Origin: Shimia abyssi | Lineage (GTDB): Bacteria > Pseudomonadota > Alphaproteobacteria > Rhodobacterales > Rhodobacteraceae | Assembly: GCF_003014475.1 (NCBI RefSeq) | Contig: NZ_PYGJ01000016.1 | Coordinates: 1 to 64,000 of the forward strand | DNA length: 64,000 nt | Direction: 5' to 3' | In this document: positions 39,201-45,825 of the stretch, in pieces | Layout of the letters: every line of letters starts with the position of its first letter | Numbering within the stretch: position 1 is the stretch's first letter | Translations under genes and position numbers: made by a program | Notes under the pieces: generated by a model | Told to the model about the DNA's origin: nothing | Seen by the model: only the letters and a program-made list of their open reading frames with translations | The model's database searches: none

Positions 39201-39453
39201 CTCCGCCATTCCCACCGATTTCATCGTCGCCGTCGCCGCCCAACTGCAAATCGTCGCCGTCGTCCGCTTCGCCGGCAAAAATGGAGTCGTTGCCGTCATT
39301 ACCAAAAACAACGTCATCTCCGTCATCTCCACGCAGAAAGTCGTCGCCATCCAGGCCGTCAATCAGGTCATCGCCCGCCAAGCCTTTAATTGTGTCGTCG
39401 TCGTTCGTACCGTCGAGAATATCGTCGTTCGGTGTCCCAATAATTTCGGCCAT
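27229..39453 (-). CDS. Giant acidic RTX surface protein (4,074 aa)
   Basis: A 4,074-aa, Asp/Asn/Gly-rich protein with almost no Cys or Lys-rich parts. Residues 1-245 are RTX nonapeptides (GGDGDDxL type), followed near 250-320 by an ITDFNTDEDTL block. That block resembles the C-terminal module of the RTX protein at 57858. Near 370 is a His-rich EDHDHDHEGAH. The central 2,500 residues carry repeated beta segments with a (V/L)TLTAAQ-type motif. The last 1,300 residues are studded with DGNGN/DANGN tokens, then a few RTX-like turns, and the chain ends NFDEMFL, a short hydrophobic end compatible with a C-terminal T1SS signal. There is no Sec signal. AGGAGA lies six bases before the ATG. Likely a calcium-stabilised secreted adhesin or surface-layer protein; SapC and a sulfotransferase follow. 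No lipase, protease or toxin domain was seen. Confidence 0.9.
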   Translation of the reverse strand: MAEIIGTPNDDILDGTNDDDTIKGLAGDDLIDGLDGDDFLRGDDGDDVVFGNDGNDSIFAGEADDGDDLQLGGDGDDEIGGNGGDDILIGDSHDGVMDFGDASDDGNDQIYGGDGQDLLIGGSYDNDGVDVSYAGAADGAIAGNINGTGNTVAWAGDGNDIVYGAHGSDILGGGHGDDQVYGLGGDDIIFGKSGDDTLDGGDGDDLIFNGAGSDVVDGGAGDDLIWAGGGDDQLTGGAGGDTFGFDADTAGNGNDNITDFNTDEDTLLLANYGFQTKYDVIRAMADSEDGVVLTLSDDEVVTIAGTTVLQFLAAPDSAIELQEFGPGGDGGSSSVTYHTIFDQLPEGESPEEEAPEKVLMWGYTPGYAGEDHDHDHEGAHGVPVEELLSFLTTITGLDLAELGLIDDDGVGPFDNVTDISLTLGDLGTTSGGDGGNANNTNTGSGEDNDATADGASANSSVSISFADGSVVNTEAVLGGYYFDFLNNLIYDQEGNSRLFWGVPGGVDEDSSYDSGAGSDRLVLTEAQNYWGDHSDLDAPGTVEESLEPGSYTGDGDDVIVAGRLELLHQAFIEAGAGYNVLEVDAKGVYAQPLKLENIQEVHINNLPNFYSDGSGSSTSSGFPSDYPEVTGNNTYPDSFLDLSRATEVERVVITEGVDVFEGINIGQLTVAGIRNNAVARLEGGFHGGVNLHYGEGQEGGIILELNLGDTGSEFLLNVAHNSNTLTLVSMGGGNAIEEIDLGNGLLTTLNIIGDAPLYLGDDISDWFEDGRPVTVNAIENTGGVDLNINNHREVIILGSKGNDEWQIDHARSLEMVLQDGDNRVNANDVEFSSIVGGDGDNVITQVDVERNVEVSDVTLGNGDNFVAVNARQSIDISTGEGDDYIVVGGYFSDFEFGKSQTTTSDDDNGVLVNINVGGGDNTVRLGWNKDGNDKMPNLADGVNGGDVDWIDDTLHDTMDGITALPGSVIRGKDIALFVDQTSDVTQVDFSEANFSEVVLQGDAGLAVTLGQFLAIGPDKMRAEYGAFDEVANVTIVVSEDLNFDDLGDLETMIDNGVRISIFLEDGAMLTLTAEQLDKYVANDGILTDIAGLTGSVMITDAGLSFNEFGTDSSTGGVEGAEFISGTLSDDSDCGFDDGTGVTIMRTADGYERPAPTSSDDALKIDTDPGVVTISEDLITSETDTLLISGSNDLVIADGVCIELDPEATVDFSGLTGDLTGMDLLLRGASQPTIIGNADTDNRIDLKLVGVEVSHPGDNIFTAAVVGEEGYDKGINSSGVQTFVVTDVDDGEDDGNGTVDPAELLKWNTVLTDQEFATIYVCDKTEDLEVLGLQGNFNAVVNFLQVNWGVDLLLEGDGAVDHSAKANGNPAWSNIGQVNMDFFWPGAPAVVNINNQGVDLGADGRPLHVEAINITNASSITVNVEDGDAVIGSINNNSEFNGGVGVTDSGTGPHDGDASLDLPDFLGSGNEMVETLTFVSANDVTVQGGFDLAGLSTIDASAVDGTFTLMLTDMMAVNDLSDVDLIGVEAIVFGNDGTQVTVSADQIIDLGVDGFADTSVEMSMMTMLNVNGLSTQEIDFRDIDVEGIGEVAFADVDGEFTVAAGTDFDCAECLVVNAVENDTTVVLTYDQLLSADTKTPDGIVDVKVNTGITKGGDTFTGTVALTDIGEDDCVDVSQFVDGGVAEGDINVELRLVDFTASADFGVIGGSDVDLITINASGAVDLTASGSEMNGKDIDDVDCIVLEDGAVLTLTAAQVDALENGDDEIQIKLADGASATLNVTDLSTESIDLDALVEAYPGLNIGTVSILDLGDPASPGASDIVIDAATTFGGADEIVTPTADENDADDGLEPTTVTMTVQQFLSSAGIITGDSVINMTNLVNNNDSDGDFVLDEAVVDLSGVNNAGFVQLGELTVTLADGSDLGDFQIQLSNGQMIRFNAPEQADGADIVEIGGGTPVTAVAWLFESSAIQPIDTTNYNGGINHLFISEELIDNTPGQNEEAIWNTLASSIVVEKYNANDIPDIVIPFDRVNTFEALTAVNGVVYDDQDEYQTIANLTINLEGHTNIGDVGVGDTVVAAGEPSIFDTLTINSYEDRTTLGALDTGFDFLPNRVGDISLNVGTVDELLDVTINTGDFFDAVNVNGAAATRDGLDIEVGTIFFGAEEADSHALLTLTGDNDITIDDVDISDAEVSLLHIDVDEVFDGNPPAEVTIGGESLNDLADAVGLADDLDSVFHMDGFVADDTDSLGTAPWDEEIIIRTVGGDNNVKELGVGSAFEVDAVIIEPGTTLTMTAAQVAAVGIVDADGDGVADNWIGGGTLHICDLNGEDLDLDLIAAAGINIGTITIEGDGVTELHPDTTLGDADVIEIIAEDNGTPEDVTLVLTAAQFQSSSEVIIETVSGDATASVTIDQVASIGTAAEPGDPLLVDLDLSGVAVTTGTNNLFLTDDDDTNVPADVLFSDTSVLNSGDNSFAVNLWDINDDGGAVAHELDGQTVRFSNAVQAERVVNVLGADDDTNPANDLVPTDANYPMIDESEKNEKDTNVVWAFSSIVGTVEAGVVDVSGYNGNLGRLWLRDDLVDGVNVDALFTITDENGDAFFTLDADIIKRIDETDLIGLLELNVPINQTVEVSAFTQLAFGTEYTIEDLLVSVANLDISLGGETSIGDLLIDNLLAAPDPNFPNFPGDDEFGTLTINSYLADDNAHYLLPDGWDPADNPLPSNTLYFDGDNVIGDIASGPSRGELANVDIDTSAPGEIGASLVFGTMSLSDDDANSTATVDIDGNNNNDVTGKAIDTSDADVTTLVVDTTGFNGVFTLTGGSPAFDLDDTEILRLVDANGNSTVNSGYEPELDGNGNLVLNLDGNGVPYAGVAGADLSLIDTDGHDGNVNLGVIAEVDGDDFTLDNNGNANGTVTATLGDANVDGNTVAPELNDGGTWDFDDGNTNGPGMELTIQESAEFGAGNLRFNQVDVINIEGDVDFTGLLADDGNTGAVEGLEIIGDGNSNDNTQFVLAEGATLKMTDEQFIQFKDEFDITGPGTDLTVDAAFITDNGGDLTELRGLTSIDVAAGSVVTMTPEQARIATVDGGAVGDLTGIDVTIIVDDEDECGDPLGPLLDGNGNAVTDDVNGNNNAVDSYEDLTGVMGINTLIIEDSDGNPNTVDVTVGVTVEEADGLATGGTVTKNGNDLLAAAGDTDVNGNADGNFVDLTDPNALDLSLVDALLLQDEDATIVDLTQLQTLSGNGAAIIQEDADGNPNTLDNPIILKAAGDISDENLNLVDGLILTGDATVSLLQAESFGFGVVEDPADSGFTLFVDDLQFDANGNANPNVNINLTNLSSDTNANDNVSTGLSSVVLKTDAVDENANPITVEINSVAVDGNGNTVITGLMADGDGNANTVDVQIDDANLFSNPFDAFEVSGSADFDQNVNLNLNNYDFTYSGSGSYTNDETDVTGTSTWDGSGATGDVSVNLDFDDNNANQNTTDFTFTGSSGVNVVEIVDEGELSQVLGNGGTVSLTGGPGGTDEFVINDDEDVNTNPNGNLPLDAVSGFEYLVLGDLDGNEFYDLTGVDQFMALILDDANSNQNSNFNVNGIDANLAMDIRLRFNNDGFNMINALDLALEDANGNTDEVQVTFLMDGNEWDDNNQPNYMEFLTIDGVETITLVSSGDALDGNGNRTENDVYSLFADAVETLVIEGDVDFNVNTNSAPMLDTVDANGFSGGSLKFSDGNGLTIDLDYLGAASSADQDVNINSNDVGLNINTGDGEDDVNVNQFSTLASDRVEISTEAGDDLINVDLGDNNADVDVEAGADSDVVRHWRGGDDIDFDLGTGMDLFVATYDVNGNDALSGVSDLVIDGGDGNDLILINLEDGNGPATGVIALGSGADRLGLLNSLNDDGNIDDRAIGVSDFDVDDDVIILEAFDFNTNSNLMFDGNSIPADANGNNIQVTDDVTFVTQSFPSGAGYDISGASVAGTTLIVEFSFDANNNADDWDANFPDGEDLLRGLDSNGNNTDITVTADQSGYIVAYNSGDAWIWAYEDADGNGDVDSNEVELVTRLEDINIGALDGDNFDEMFL

Positions 39454-39459
39454 GATGTT

Positions 39460-39465
39460 TCTCCT
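39460..39465 (-). promoter_or_regulatory. Strong Shine-Dalgarno of the giant RTX gene
   Basis: AGGAGA on the minus strand with a six-base spacer to ATG 39453 fixes the start. It is one of the best ribosome sites in the window, consistent with high expression. The 272-bp divergent region upstream (to 39725) should hold the promoters of this gene and of the GT2-GT2 gene; no clear operator was recognised. Confidence 0.8.
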
Positions 39466-39725
39466 GATAGAGATTATTTTTAATAACAGGGCATACGCAC
39501 AGACGTAGCCCCCAAAAAGGGTTCCGCCTTAAGGTATCCGAGTTTCCTTAAAAGGTGTCAACGGGCAAGATCGCTTGAACTGCATTTTCTTATATCTTTT
39601 GGCTGCTTGCCGCCCGAATTGATCTCACGTTGTTGAAAGTTTGCCACGGTGGTGGTTTTGGGGTTGTGTAGTGATTGTTCACTGGTAATGTAAATTTTCC
39701 AGTTTCCCCCGGTTTCATATGATCG

Positions 39726-41624
39726 ATGGATAACCTCGTATCTCCACCATCGCCTTTTATTTCCGTCATCGTGCCTCTTTATAATGTTGGCCCGATGGGT
39801 GCGATGTGTATTGCGAGCTTGCAATCGCAGACGTTTCGGAATTTCGAAGTGATTGTCGTTGACGATGGATCCACTGACGACAGCTACAAACTCGCTCAAA
39901 GCGCAGCCACCGGGGATCTACGGTTTCAGTTTCTCAACCAAGAGAACAAGGGGCTCTCAGCCGCCCGAAATGCCGGGCTGGAACAAACACGGGGTGACTT
40001 TATCGCATTTGTCGACAGCGATGATCGTGTACATCCCAGATTCCTCGAAGATCTTTATGAAGCCCTCACACAAAGCAGCGCCGATTGGGTGGCCTGTGCC
40101 GTCAAATTCGTGGCGCCTGGCGCTAATACCGGGGTAGATCACCCCGCCATCCACGGTGTATCTCCGGACAACATTCCCAGTAACCCCCATCTTTATAGCT
40201 TCACGGACTGGGGACAGATCGTGCGCCACTTCCCTTCCGCTTGGAACAAGCTTTATCGCAAACGCCTTATTGAAGGGCTGCGTTTCGACGAAGGGACCTA
40301 CTTCGAAGATCATGCTTTCTTCTACCGAGTGGCAAGCCGAACGGATCATATGCTTTATCTGCCTCAACCACTTTACTGGCAAACTCAAGGTCGGCCCGGA
40401 CAAATCACCCAAGATGGCTCGGAGCGAGTCTTCGATCAGTTTGGTGTCCTGTTAACTATGAAGCGTATCATGCAAACCGCGCGCCATCTCGGGTGGAAAC
40501 GAGCATTTAGCCAAATCTCTACTCGGCTTATGTTTGAGCGCAGTCAAGCCGTCAAGGATCCAACTTTACGTGCGCGTTTTATCAAGACGTGTCGCGATTT
40601 CATGACACGGCACGAACTGTCATTTGCCGCCGATTGGGATGAAAGCATCGGGCGTACTTGGGAGAGGGTACTCCGTGGCGAAACGCCTCTCAGCATCATA
40701 GTGCCATTCAATCGTTTGGCTCCTAACCTCCAGCGCTCTCTTGATGCCTTAAGCGAAGATTCTTTTTATGATGCAGAAACCATACTCGTTCAGGAGAATG
40801 GCACTGCCGAAACCCAGATCGAGGCAACATGTTTTTTGCAAACCCACCATCCACATGTCTCGCTTCTACACTCCTCGGAAATGGGAGTAAGTGGGGCGCG
40901 CAATCTTGGCGTTGGACATGCTAAAGGCGATTTCGTCATCTTTCTGGATGCTGGCGACATCATTTATCCGGGCATGTTACAGCATTGGGTTGAACAAATG
41001 ATCCGATACAGGGCTGACTTCGGCTTTGCGGGATTTTGCATCGGCCCCACGAAGCCAATTTATCATAACGGTTTTCATGACATAAAGGGCCTTGAAACTA
41101 AATTACGAACCGGCCCATTTGGGATGTCTCCGGAAACGTCGCTGAAGCTGCACCCGCTTCCCTCATCTAAAATTTTTCGGCGCAGCTTTCTGGAGCAAAA
41201 CGCCATTGCGTTTCCCGAAGAACCCCTCGCGAGCTGGGCGGTTTGTCTGTGGGCGGCAAACTGCGCTGAACGGATTCTCTATTTCGCTGACCCCGGCGTG
41301 GAACTTTCAGACCTGTCAGAAGACCGCCAGCTCTGGTTAAATCCGGAGACCCCCCAAGCTCTTGCATGGGCGATCAACCGTATCGCCCAAGGAAGCTGTT
41401 GTGACGACTTACCAAATGGTTGGCAGCGCAGGCTCTTTTTGCGGGCCGTTTGGGAAAAGGCTCGCTTCGCAAGCCATGCGAACCCTTCTGAACGAGAGCG
41501 CTTTATTACCGAGGCCGGCCGTCTCCTTGATCGTTTTATGCAAGGCCAAGCCTCCCAGCCCGATCCTTACATCGATCCTACTCTTTTGGAGACACTGGGT
41601 ATTTCAACTTCAAGCACAACATGA
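39726..41624 (+). CDS. Double-domain GT2 glycosyltransferase
   Basis: A 632-aa enzyme with two GT2 domains. The first (residues 12-240) has ISVIVPLYNV, EVIVVDDGSTD, NKGLSAARNAG and the metal-binding VDSDD. The second (about 318-560) has LSIIVPFN, TILVQENGTAE, GVSGARNLGVGHAKGDF and a degenerate LDAGD in place of the DxD, so it may be weakly active or only structural. Two-domain GT2 proteins often build alternating polymers, but single linkages are also possible. The gene is divergent from the giant RTX gene and 47 bp upstream of the 1,355-aa glycosyltransferase, so those two form an operon. The position suggests it acts on a glycan related to the RTX protein. Confidence 0.88.
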   Translation: MDNLVSPPSPFISVIVPLYNVGPMGAMCIASLQSQTFRNFEVIVVDDGSTDDSYKLAQSAATGDLRFQFLNQENKGLSAARNAGLEQTRGDFIAFVDSDDRVHPRFLEDLYEALTQSSADWVACAVKFVAPGANTGVDHPAIHGVSPDNIPSNPHLYSFTDWGQIVRHFPSAWNKLYRKRLIEGLRFDEGTYFEDHAFFYRVASRTDHMLYLPQPLYWQTQGRPGQITQDGSERVFDQFGVLLTMKRIMQTARHLGWKRAFSQISTRLMFERSQAVKDPTLRARFIKTCRDFMTRHELSFAADWDESIGRTWERVLRGETPLSIIVPFNRLAPNLQRSLDALSEDSFYDAETILVQENGTAETQIEATCFLQTHHPHVSLLHSSEMGVSGARNLGVGHAKGDFVIFLDAGDIIYPGMLQHWVEQMIRYRADFGFAGFCIGPTKPIYHNGFHDIKGLETKLRTGPFGMSPETSLKLHPLPSSKIFRRSFLEQNAIAFPEEPLASWAVCLWAANCAERILYFADPGVELSDLSEDRQLWLNPETPQALAWAINRIAQGSCCDDLPNGWQRRLFLRAVWEKARFASHANPSERERFITEAGRLLDRFMQGQASQPDPYIDPTLLETLGISTSSTT

Positions 41625-41671
41625 TTGTCTGACCAAGTCAGTTCTTCCAAAACCTTAAGAGCGCCACCAGC

Positions 41672-44600
41672 ATGATGCTTGCCTTCAATAGTCAAAAGCG
41701 CGCCGCGCTCAGGTGTCGCGCCACGTTTTCAGAACACTCCTATGCGAACTTTTCCTTTTTTGATCCCGCAACCCAGGACATCCTGTTCCATCTTTCCCTG
41801 CGGTTTGGGGAACAGACTGCCGTTCTCAATAAGCGCTTCTGTGACACTTGGGGCGGAGAACAGAAAAAAGCTGTCGCGCTTCGCCTCTCGGAAAACCACG
41901 TTGAAATCCTCCTCTCACCGCCAGCCGTCACCGTCTTCATCAATGGCAAAAAGGTTTTCTCTGAGAGGCGCCGCTATCCACATCTGGACAAGGTCAGGTA
42001 TCTGGACTTTCAGGGCGGTGTAGTGGATGGTAGCTTGGCGCTTGACTGCACAGTAGCGCCTCCAGATGCCCAGCTACGCATTACCCACGACCTGCGACTG
42101 GCCGGGCACCTTTTTCAATCCCCTGCACAGCCAACGTTCTATTCACTGTCTTGCTCTGCTCCAACTGAAGCACCACGGCTTCTTTCATTCTGCATTCAGG
42201 ATCAATTAATACGTAACAGGCAATCAGGAACAGAGCTTGGTTTGCGAGGATTGTTGCCTGGCCGACTTTGGGCTGACCTTCCCCCATATGAAACCCTAAC
42301 GCTTGAACTCTTGGCAGATAGTACACCGATCGGTCTGCATGCACAGCTTTCCCGCCCAGAACTCCGCGAGATAATCGAATTACTTTGTACAGCTAAAAGT
42401 GCATCCCCCGACACGACCACTCTGCTTCTTGCGATTGAACACGTACGCTTTGCCCAGATTTGGGAGACCTTATCTGACAACGCACAACACAGTCTCTTGG
42501 AGACAGCCGAGCGCCATGGCGTCACTTCTTTTCTGTTTCCCAACAGTCTCCCAAGTTATGACACCTCGATGACTGCCTCGAGCCCCCACAAAAAAGAAGC
42601 GGAGAAAATTCCCCGATCCTTGCTTCAAAAGCTCAGCAACACTGACGAAGACATCATTGATCTTCTTGGCCAACTTCCAGATCCCCAAAACACCACACGT
42701 GGGTTCCTCGCTGCAGAACTGCCCGAACTGTTCTTTTTTTCCAAAGACGGCAAGAGACGGCAGGGACAGCATTTTTTTGATCTTCTCCCAGCTACCTCCA
42801 AGGGCAGTATGTCATGGCACCGCGGCACCGCCCTCCCACGTCTCCTATTTCAGGAAGACGTGGAGGCCATGACAGAGCTGATGGCCACCCTGCATGTGGA
42901 AACAGGTGAACACATCGCAACACCCGCCTTGGCCTGGACCCTGCAAGCTGTAATCTGCGGTCACCCCGTATCTCTGCCGTGGGCTCAACGGGAAGAAATT
43001 ATCCGGGCTTACATGGCGCTCATGGACCGTTGGGCATCCGTCCCCTGGGGACGAACTGCTTGCTCAACACTTGTTCAAACTGCAGTCACTTTCCTAGAGC
43101 ACATTGATCTAGTTCCGGAACCATTTGGGCATGAGATCGAAGACTTCATCCTACGTATCCACGGCCTATCAGCCCATTTCTGGCATCTCCTTGATATGGC
43201 TACAAAACGTCATGCCATCGTACCATCTTCAAAATGCAAGGCAGGACAACGCGCCTTCCAGAAGATTGAAAATGGCGCTAGAGACGACGAAACGGCAATA
43301 GAAACCGCCCTATCATTTTTTGCCCCCCTGAAAAGTCCCAACCTACCGAAGGTTCGCAGAGAAATCCTCGGCGTTTCGGGAACCACCACCACACCTCGAC
43401 ACAGCCTGATCGGCAGAATGCGCTCATCGGGACTGGCCTTCGACGAAACTGCCTTACGAACGTTGGCATATCCAGGGATCGAGACATTCACCAAAGCCGA
43501 GCAGGCCGAACTTGGTGCCGCGGCACGTCAGGAAATTATCAGGCGTTACGAAGAACTGCCTAAAGCACCTGCGCTTAGCCTTCAAACGCGAGCAAGTCAC
43601 CAAATCTCGCACTTAATACGCAACTTGCACTCGGGCGGTGAGAATGAACGGACCTTCTTGGAACTAGAAACGATTGACCGCAACCTTCAGGCACTTATGG
43701 ATTCACAAACCGGATATCTGGGGTTTGGGCTGTATCTTGTGCTCTTTCGGCAGTTACTCGATCTGTCAGCCTCTCAAAGTACTCAACATGTCTTCTGTCA
43801 AATCACCCAACTTTTTCAACATCTGCCGGAGGCGGCTCACGAGGCACCAGCCGTATTGTCAGCGCGTTTTGCTCTTTCGGCAGTTCCTGTGACAACAGAC
43901 GACCGGTACCAGAAAGTCCTGACGTCGTTTCTAGGAAGCTCAATGCCATCGATGGCCCTACCTCCAGAGACGCGTATCCATCTAGAGCCTTCCGGAATTT
44001 TCGATACTCTGGTCGTTGTGTTTTCCTGCCGCGCACATTTGGATAGCCGCATTCCCGCAATGAAAACGGCTTGGCTTGGCAAACTGGATGCCTTGGGAAT
44101 TCCCTATGTTGTTGTCGTGGGACAAGGACAAGGAACACTCAATGACGACATCCTTGAGTTGGATGCCCCGGATGACTATGAGGGGTTACCCCAAAAAACG
44201 CTGGCTGCGGTAAAATGGGTCTACGAAAAAACCTGCTATAGTCACTTACTCAAGATAGATGACGATAGTTTTCTGGACGCCGATGCTTTTTTCCATGCCC
44301 AAAGCTACCGGAAATTTGATTACTACGGACGCTTCCTGTCACGCGAAGTGGGACAAATGGACCGTCTGTGGCATTGCGAGAAATCAACGTCTAAGCGTGG
44401 GCGCCTCGAAATCGATAAATCTCCGGAACCCTCCACATATGCAGATGGCGGTTCCGCATACTGTCTTAGCCGCCGCGCCATGGCTCACCTCTTAGAAAAC
44501 CAGCGCCGCTTGGACGGTATTGACCTTATCTTAAGCTCCTTCATGGAAGACAAACTTATCGGCGATCTTCTTGCGCTTTCTAAAATTACGGTAAGCGAGG

Positions 44601-45739
44601 AGGACTATTATGTGTCCATACGGAGGCGTCTGTCCCCTACTTCTCCCCCTGTTCCACGATGGGAGAACAGCTTCTTCTCCAGCCGCGCGACACCTGTAGT
44701 TCAGCATCATCTGGATGAAATATCGGGACAGTCTTTGGCGGTCAAACTGCAAGAAAGCTGGAAGCTCTACCCAAAGAAAATCTGGCCCAGCTACTCTGCC
44801 CCGAAATTGCGCTACAATAGCAACGCGCTAGAACTGGTCAGCTCGGAAAAAACTCTGCAGCATATTATTGCTGCACCCATCACTGTTGTGTCCTGCGTCC
44901 GTAACGAATTGCGCATGCTGCCGCAATTTTTGGAACATTATCGTCGGCTCGGTGTCGAAGGCTTTTTGATTGTCGACAATCTCTCTGATGACGGAACGCT
45001 AGAGTATCTTCTCGATCAGCCAGACGTCAGCGTATTTTCAGCAGATACCGATTACAAGGCCGCGCAATATGGGGCGGTCTGGCAACAAACACTGCTGTCG
45101 AATTTTAGGGTTGGAAAATGGAGCTTGATTGCGGATGCAGATGAATTCCTGGTGCTGGAAGGCACTAGTCTCTCGTCGTTCAACGCTCTTTTGGAAGAAA
45201 TGGAGGCATTCGGTGCAGACGCCGGACGGGTGCTCATGCTGGACATGTATCCCTCCGGGCCTCTAAGTAAAACGCCATTCGACACACGAGACCCCATTGA
45301 ACAAGCATGCTATATAGATAAAGCTCCATTTTTGCGGACATGGCCGGGGCTGGGGCGTTTCTGCAACGGCAAGACCTTCACAAGCGCCACGCGTCACCGC
45401 CTGTTTCCAGATGCCCGGCCCAATCTTTTTCTGGCACAAAAAATAGCCCTTCTGAAATACAAACCCTGGATGCAACTTTCAGCTGGGCTACACTATGCCG
45501 CCGATATCACCCTTGCCCAGCGGGATCTGTTGTTTTGGCACTTTAAATATCATGCAAGGTTCCTAGAGAAGATACACGAGGAGGTGAACCGCAACCAGCA
45601 TTTCAATAACGCGGAAGAATATAGACGTTACCAGAACCGTTTGTCTGGCTCCACCGACACCATTTACCAAGCGCATCTATCATGCCGCTGGCACGAAAGC
45701 ACCGATGTACAAGATATTCTAAAGGGCATCCGGCTTTAG
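41672..45739 (+). CDS. Large multidomain glycosyltransferase (1,355 aa)
   Basis: The N-terminal 760 residues are not assigned; the first 150 (SYANFSFFDPATQDILFHLSL...) look like a beta-rich, lectin-like domain. A middle domain at about 780-980 has LVVVFSCRAH, LKIDDDSFLDADAF as the metal-binding motif and DGGSAYCLSRRAM, which recalls GT31-type galactosyltransferases. A C-terminal domain (about 1,065-1,340) has VVSCVRNELRMLPQFLEHYR, DNLSDDGT and WSLIADADEFLV, matching the GT2_4/GT92-like class. So at least two transferase sites are present. It follows the GT2-GT2 gene after 47 bp. Start is ATG 41672 or the adjacent ATG 41675. No membrane segment was noticed. Substrates are unknown. Confidence 0.85.
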   Translation: MMLAFNSQKRAALRCRATFSEHSYANFSFFDPATQDILFHLSLRFGEQTAVLNKRFCDTWGGEQKKAVALRLSENHVEILLSPPAVTVFINGKKVFSERRRYPHLDKVRYLDFQGGVVDGSLALDCTVAPPDAQLRITHDLRLAGHLFQSPAQPTFYSLSCSAPTEAPRLLSFCIQDQLIRNRQSGTELGLRGLLPGRLWADLPPYETLTLELLADSTPIGLHAQLSRPELREIIELLCTAKSASPDTTTLLLAIEHVRFAQIWETLSDNAQHSLLETAERHGVTSFLFPNSLPSYDTSMTASSPHKKEAEKIPRSLLQKLSNTDEDIIDLLGQLPDPQNTTRGFLAAELPELFFFSKDGKRRQGQHFFDLLPATSKGSMSWHRGTALPRLLFQEDVEAMTELMATLHVETGEHIATPALAWTLQAVICGHPVSLPWAQREEIIRAYMALMDRWASVPWGRTACSTLVQTAVTFLEHIDLVPEPFGHEIEDFILRIHGLSAHFWHLLDMATKRHAIVPSSKCKAGQRAFQKIENGARDDETAIETALSFFAPLKSPNLPKVRREILGVSGTTTTPRHSLIGRMRSSGLAFDETALRTLAYPGIETFTKAEQAELGAAARQEIIRRYEELPKAPALSLQTRASHQISHLIRNLHSGGENERTFLELETIDRNLQALMDSQTGYLGFGLYLVLFRQLLDLSASQSTQHVFCQITQLFQHLPEAAHEAPAVLSARFALSAVPVTTDDRYQKVLTSFLGSSMPSMALPPETRIHLEPSGIFDTLVVVFSCRAHLDSRIPAMKTAWLGKLDALGIPYVVVVGQGQGTLNDDILELDAPDDYEGLPQKTLAAVKWVYEKTCYSHLLKIDDDSFLDADAFFHAQSYRKFDYYGRFLSREVGQMDRLWHCEKSTSKRGRLEIDKSPEPSTYADGGSAYCLSRRAMAHLLENQRRLDGIDLILSSFMEDKLIGDLLALSKITVSEEDYYVSIRRRLSPTSPPVPRWENSFFSSRATPVVQHHLDEISGQSLAVKLQESWKLYPKKIWPSYSAPKLRYNSNALELVSSEKTLQHIIAAPITVVSCVRNELRMLPQFLEHYRRLGVEGFLIVDNLSDDGTLEYLLDQPDVSVFSADTDYKAAQYGAVWQQTLLSNFRVGKWSLIADADEFLVLEGTSLSSFNALLEEMEAFGADAGRVLMLDMYPSGPLSKTPFDTRDPIEQACYIDKAPFLRTWPGLGRFCNGKTFTSATRHRLFPDARPNLFLAQKIALLKYKPWMQLSAGLHYAADITLAQRDLLFWHFKYHARFLEKIHEEVNRNQHFNNAEEYRRYQNRLSGSTDTIYQAHLSCRWHESTDVQDILKGIRL

Positions 45740-45825
45740 AATATTTTAGTCCGAGTATCACTTTTGAGCCGTATCTGGCCCCTTTCTCAACCGAAATAAT
45801 AGCCCAGTTTTAAAGGCAAAGTCGC

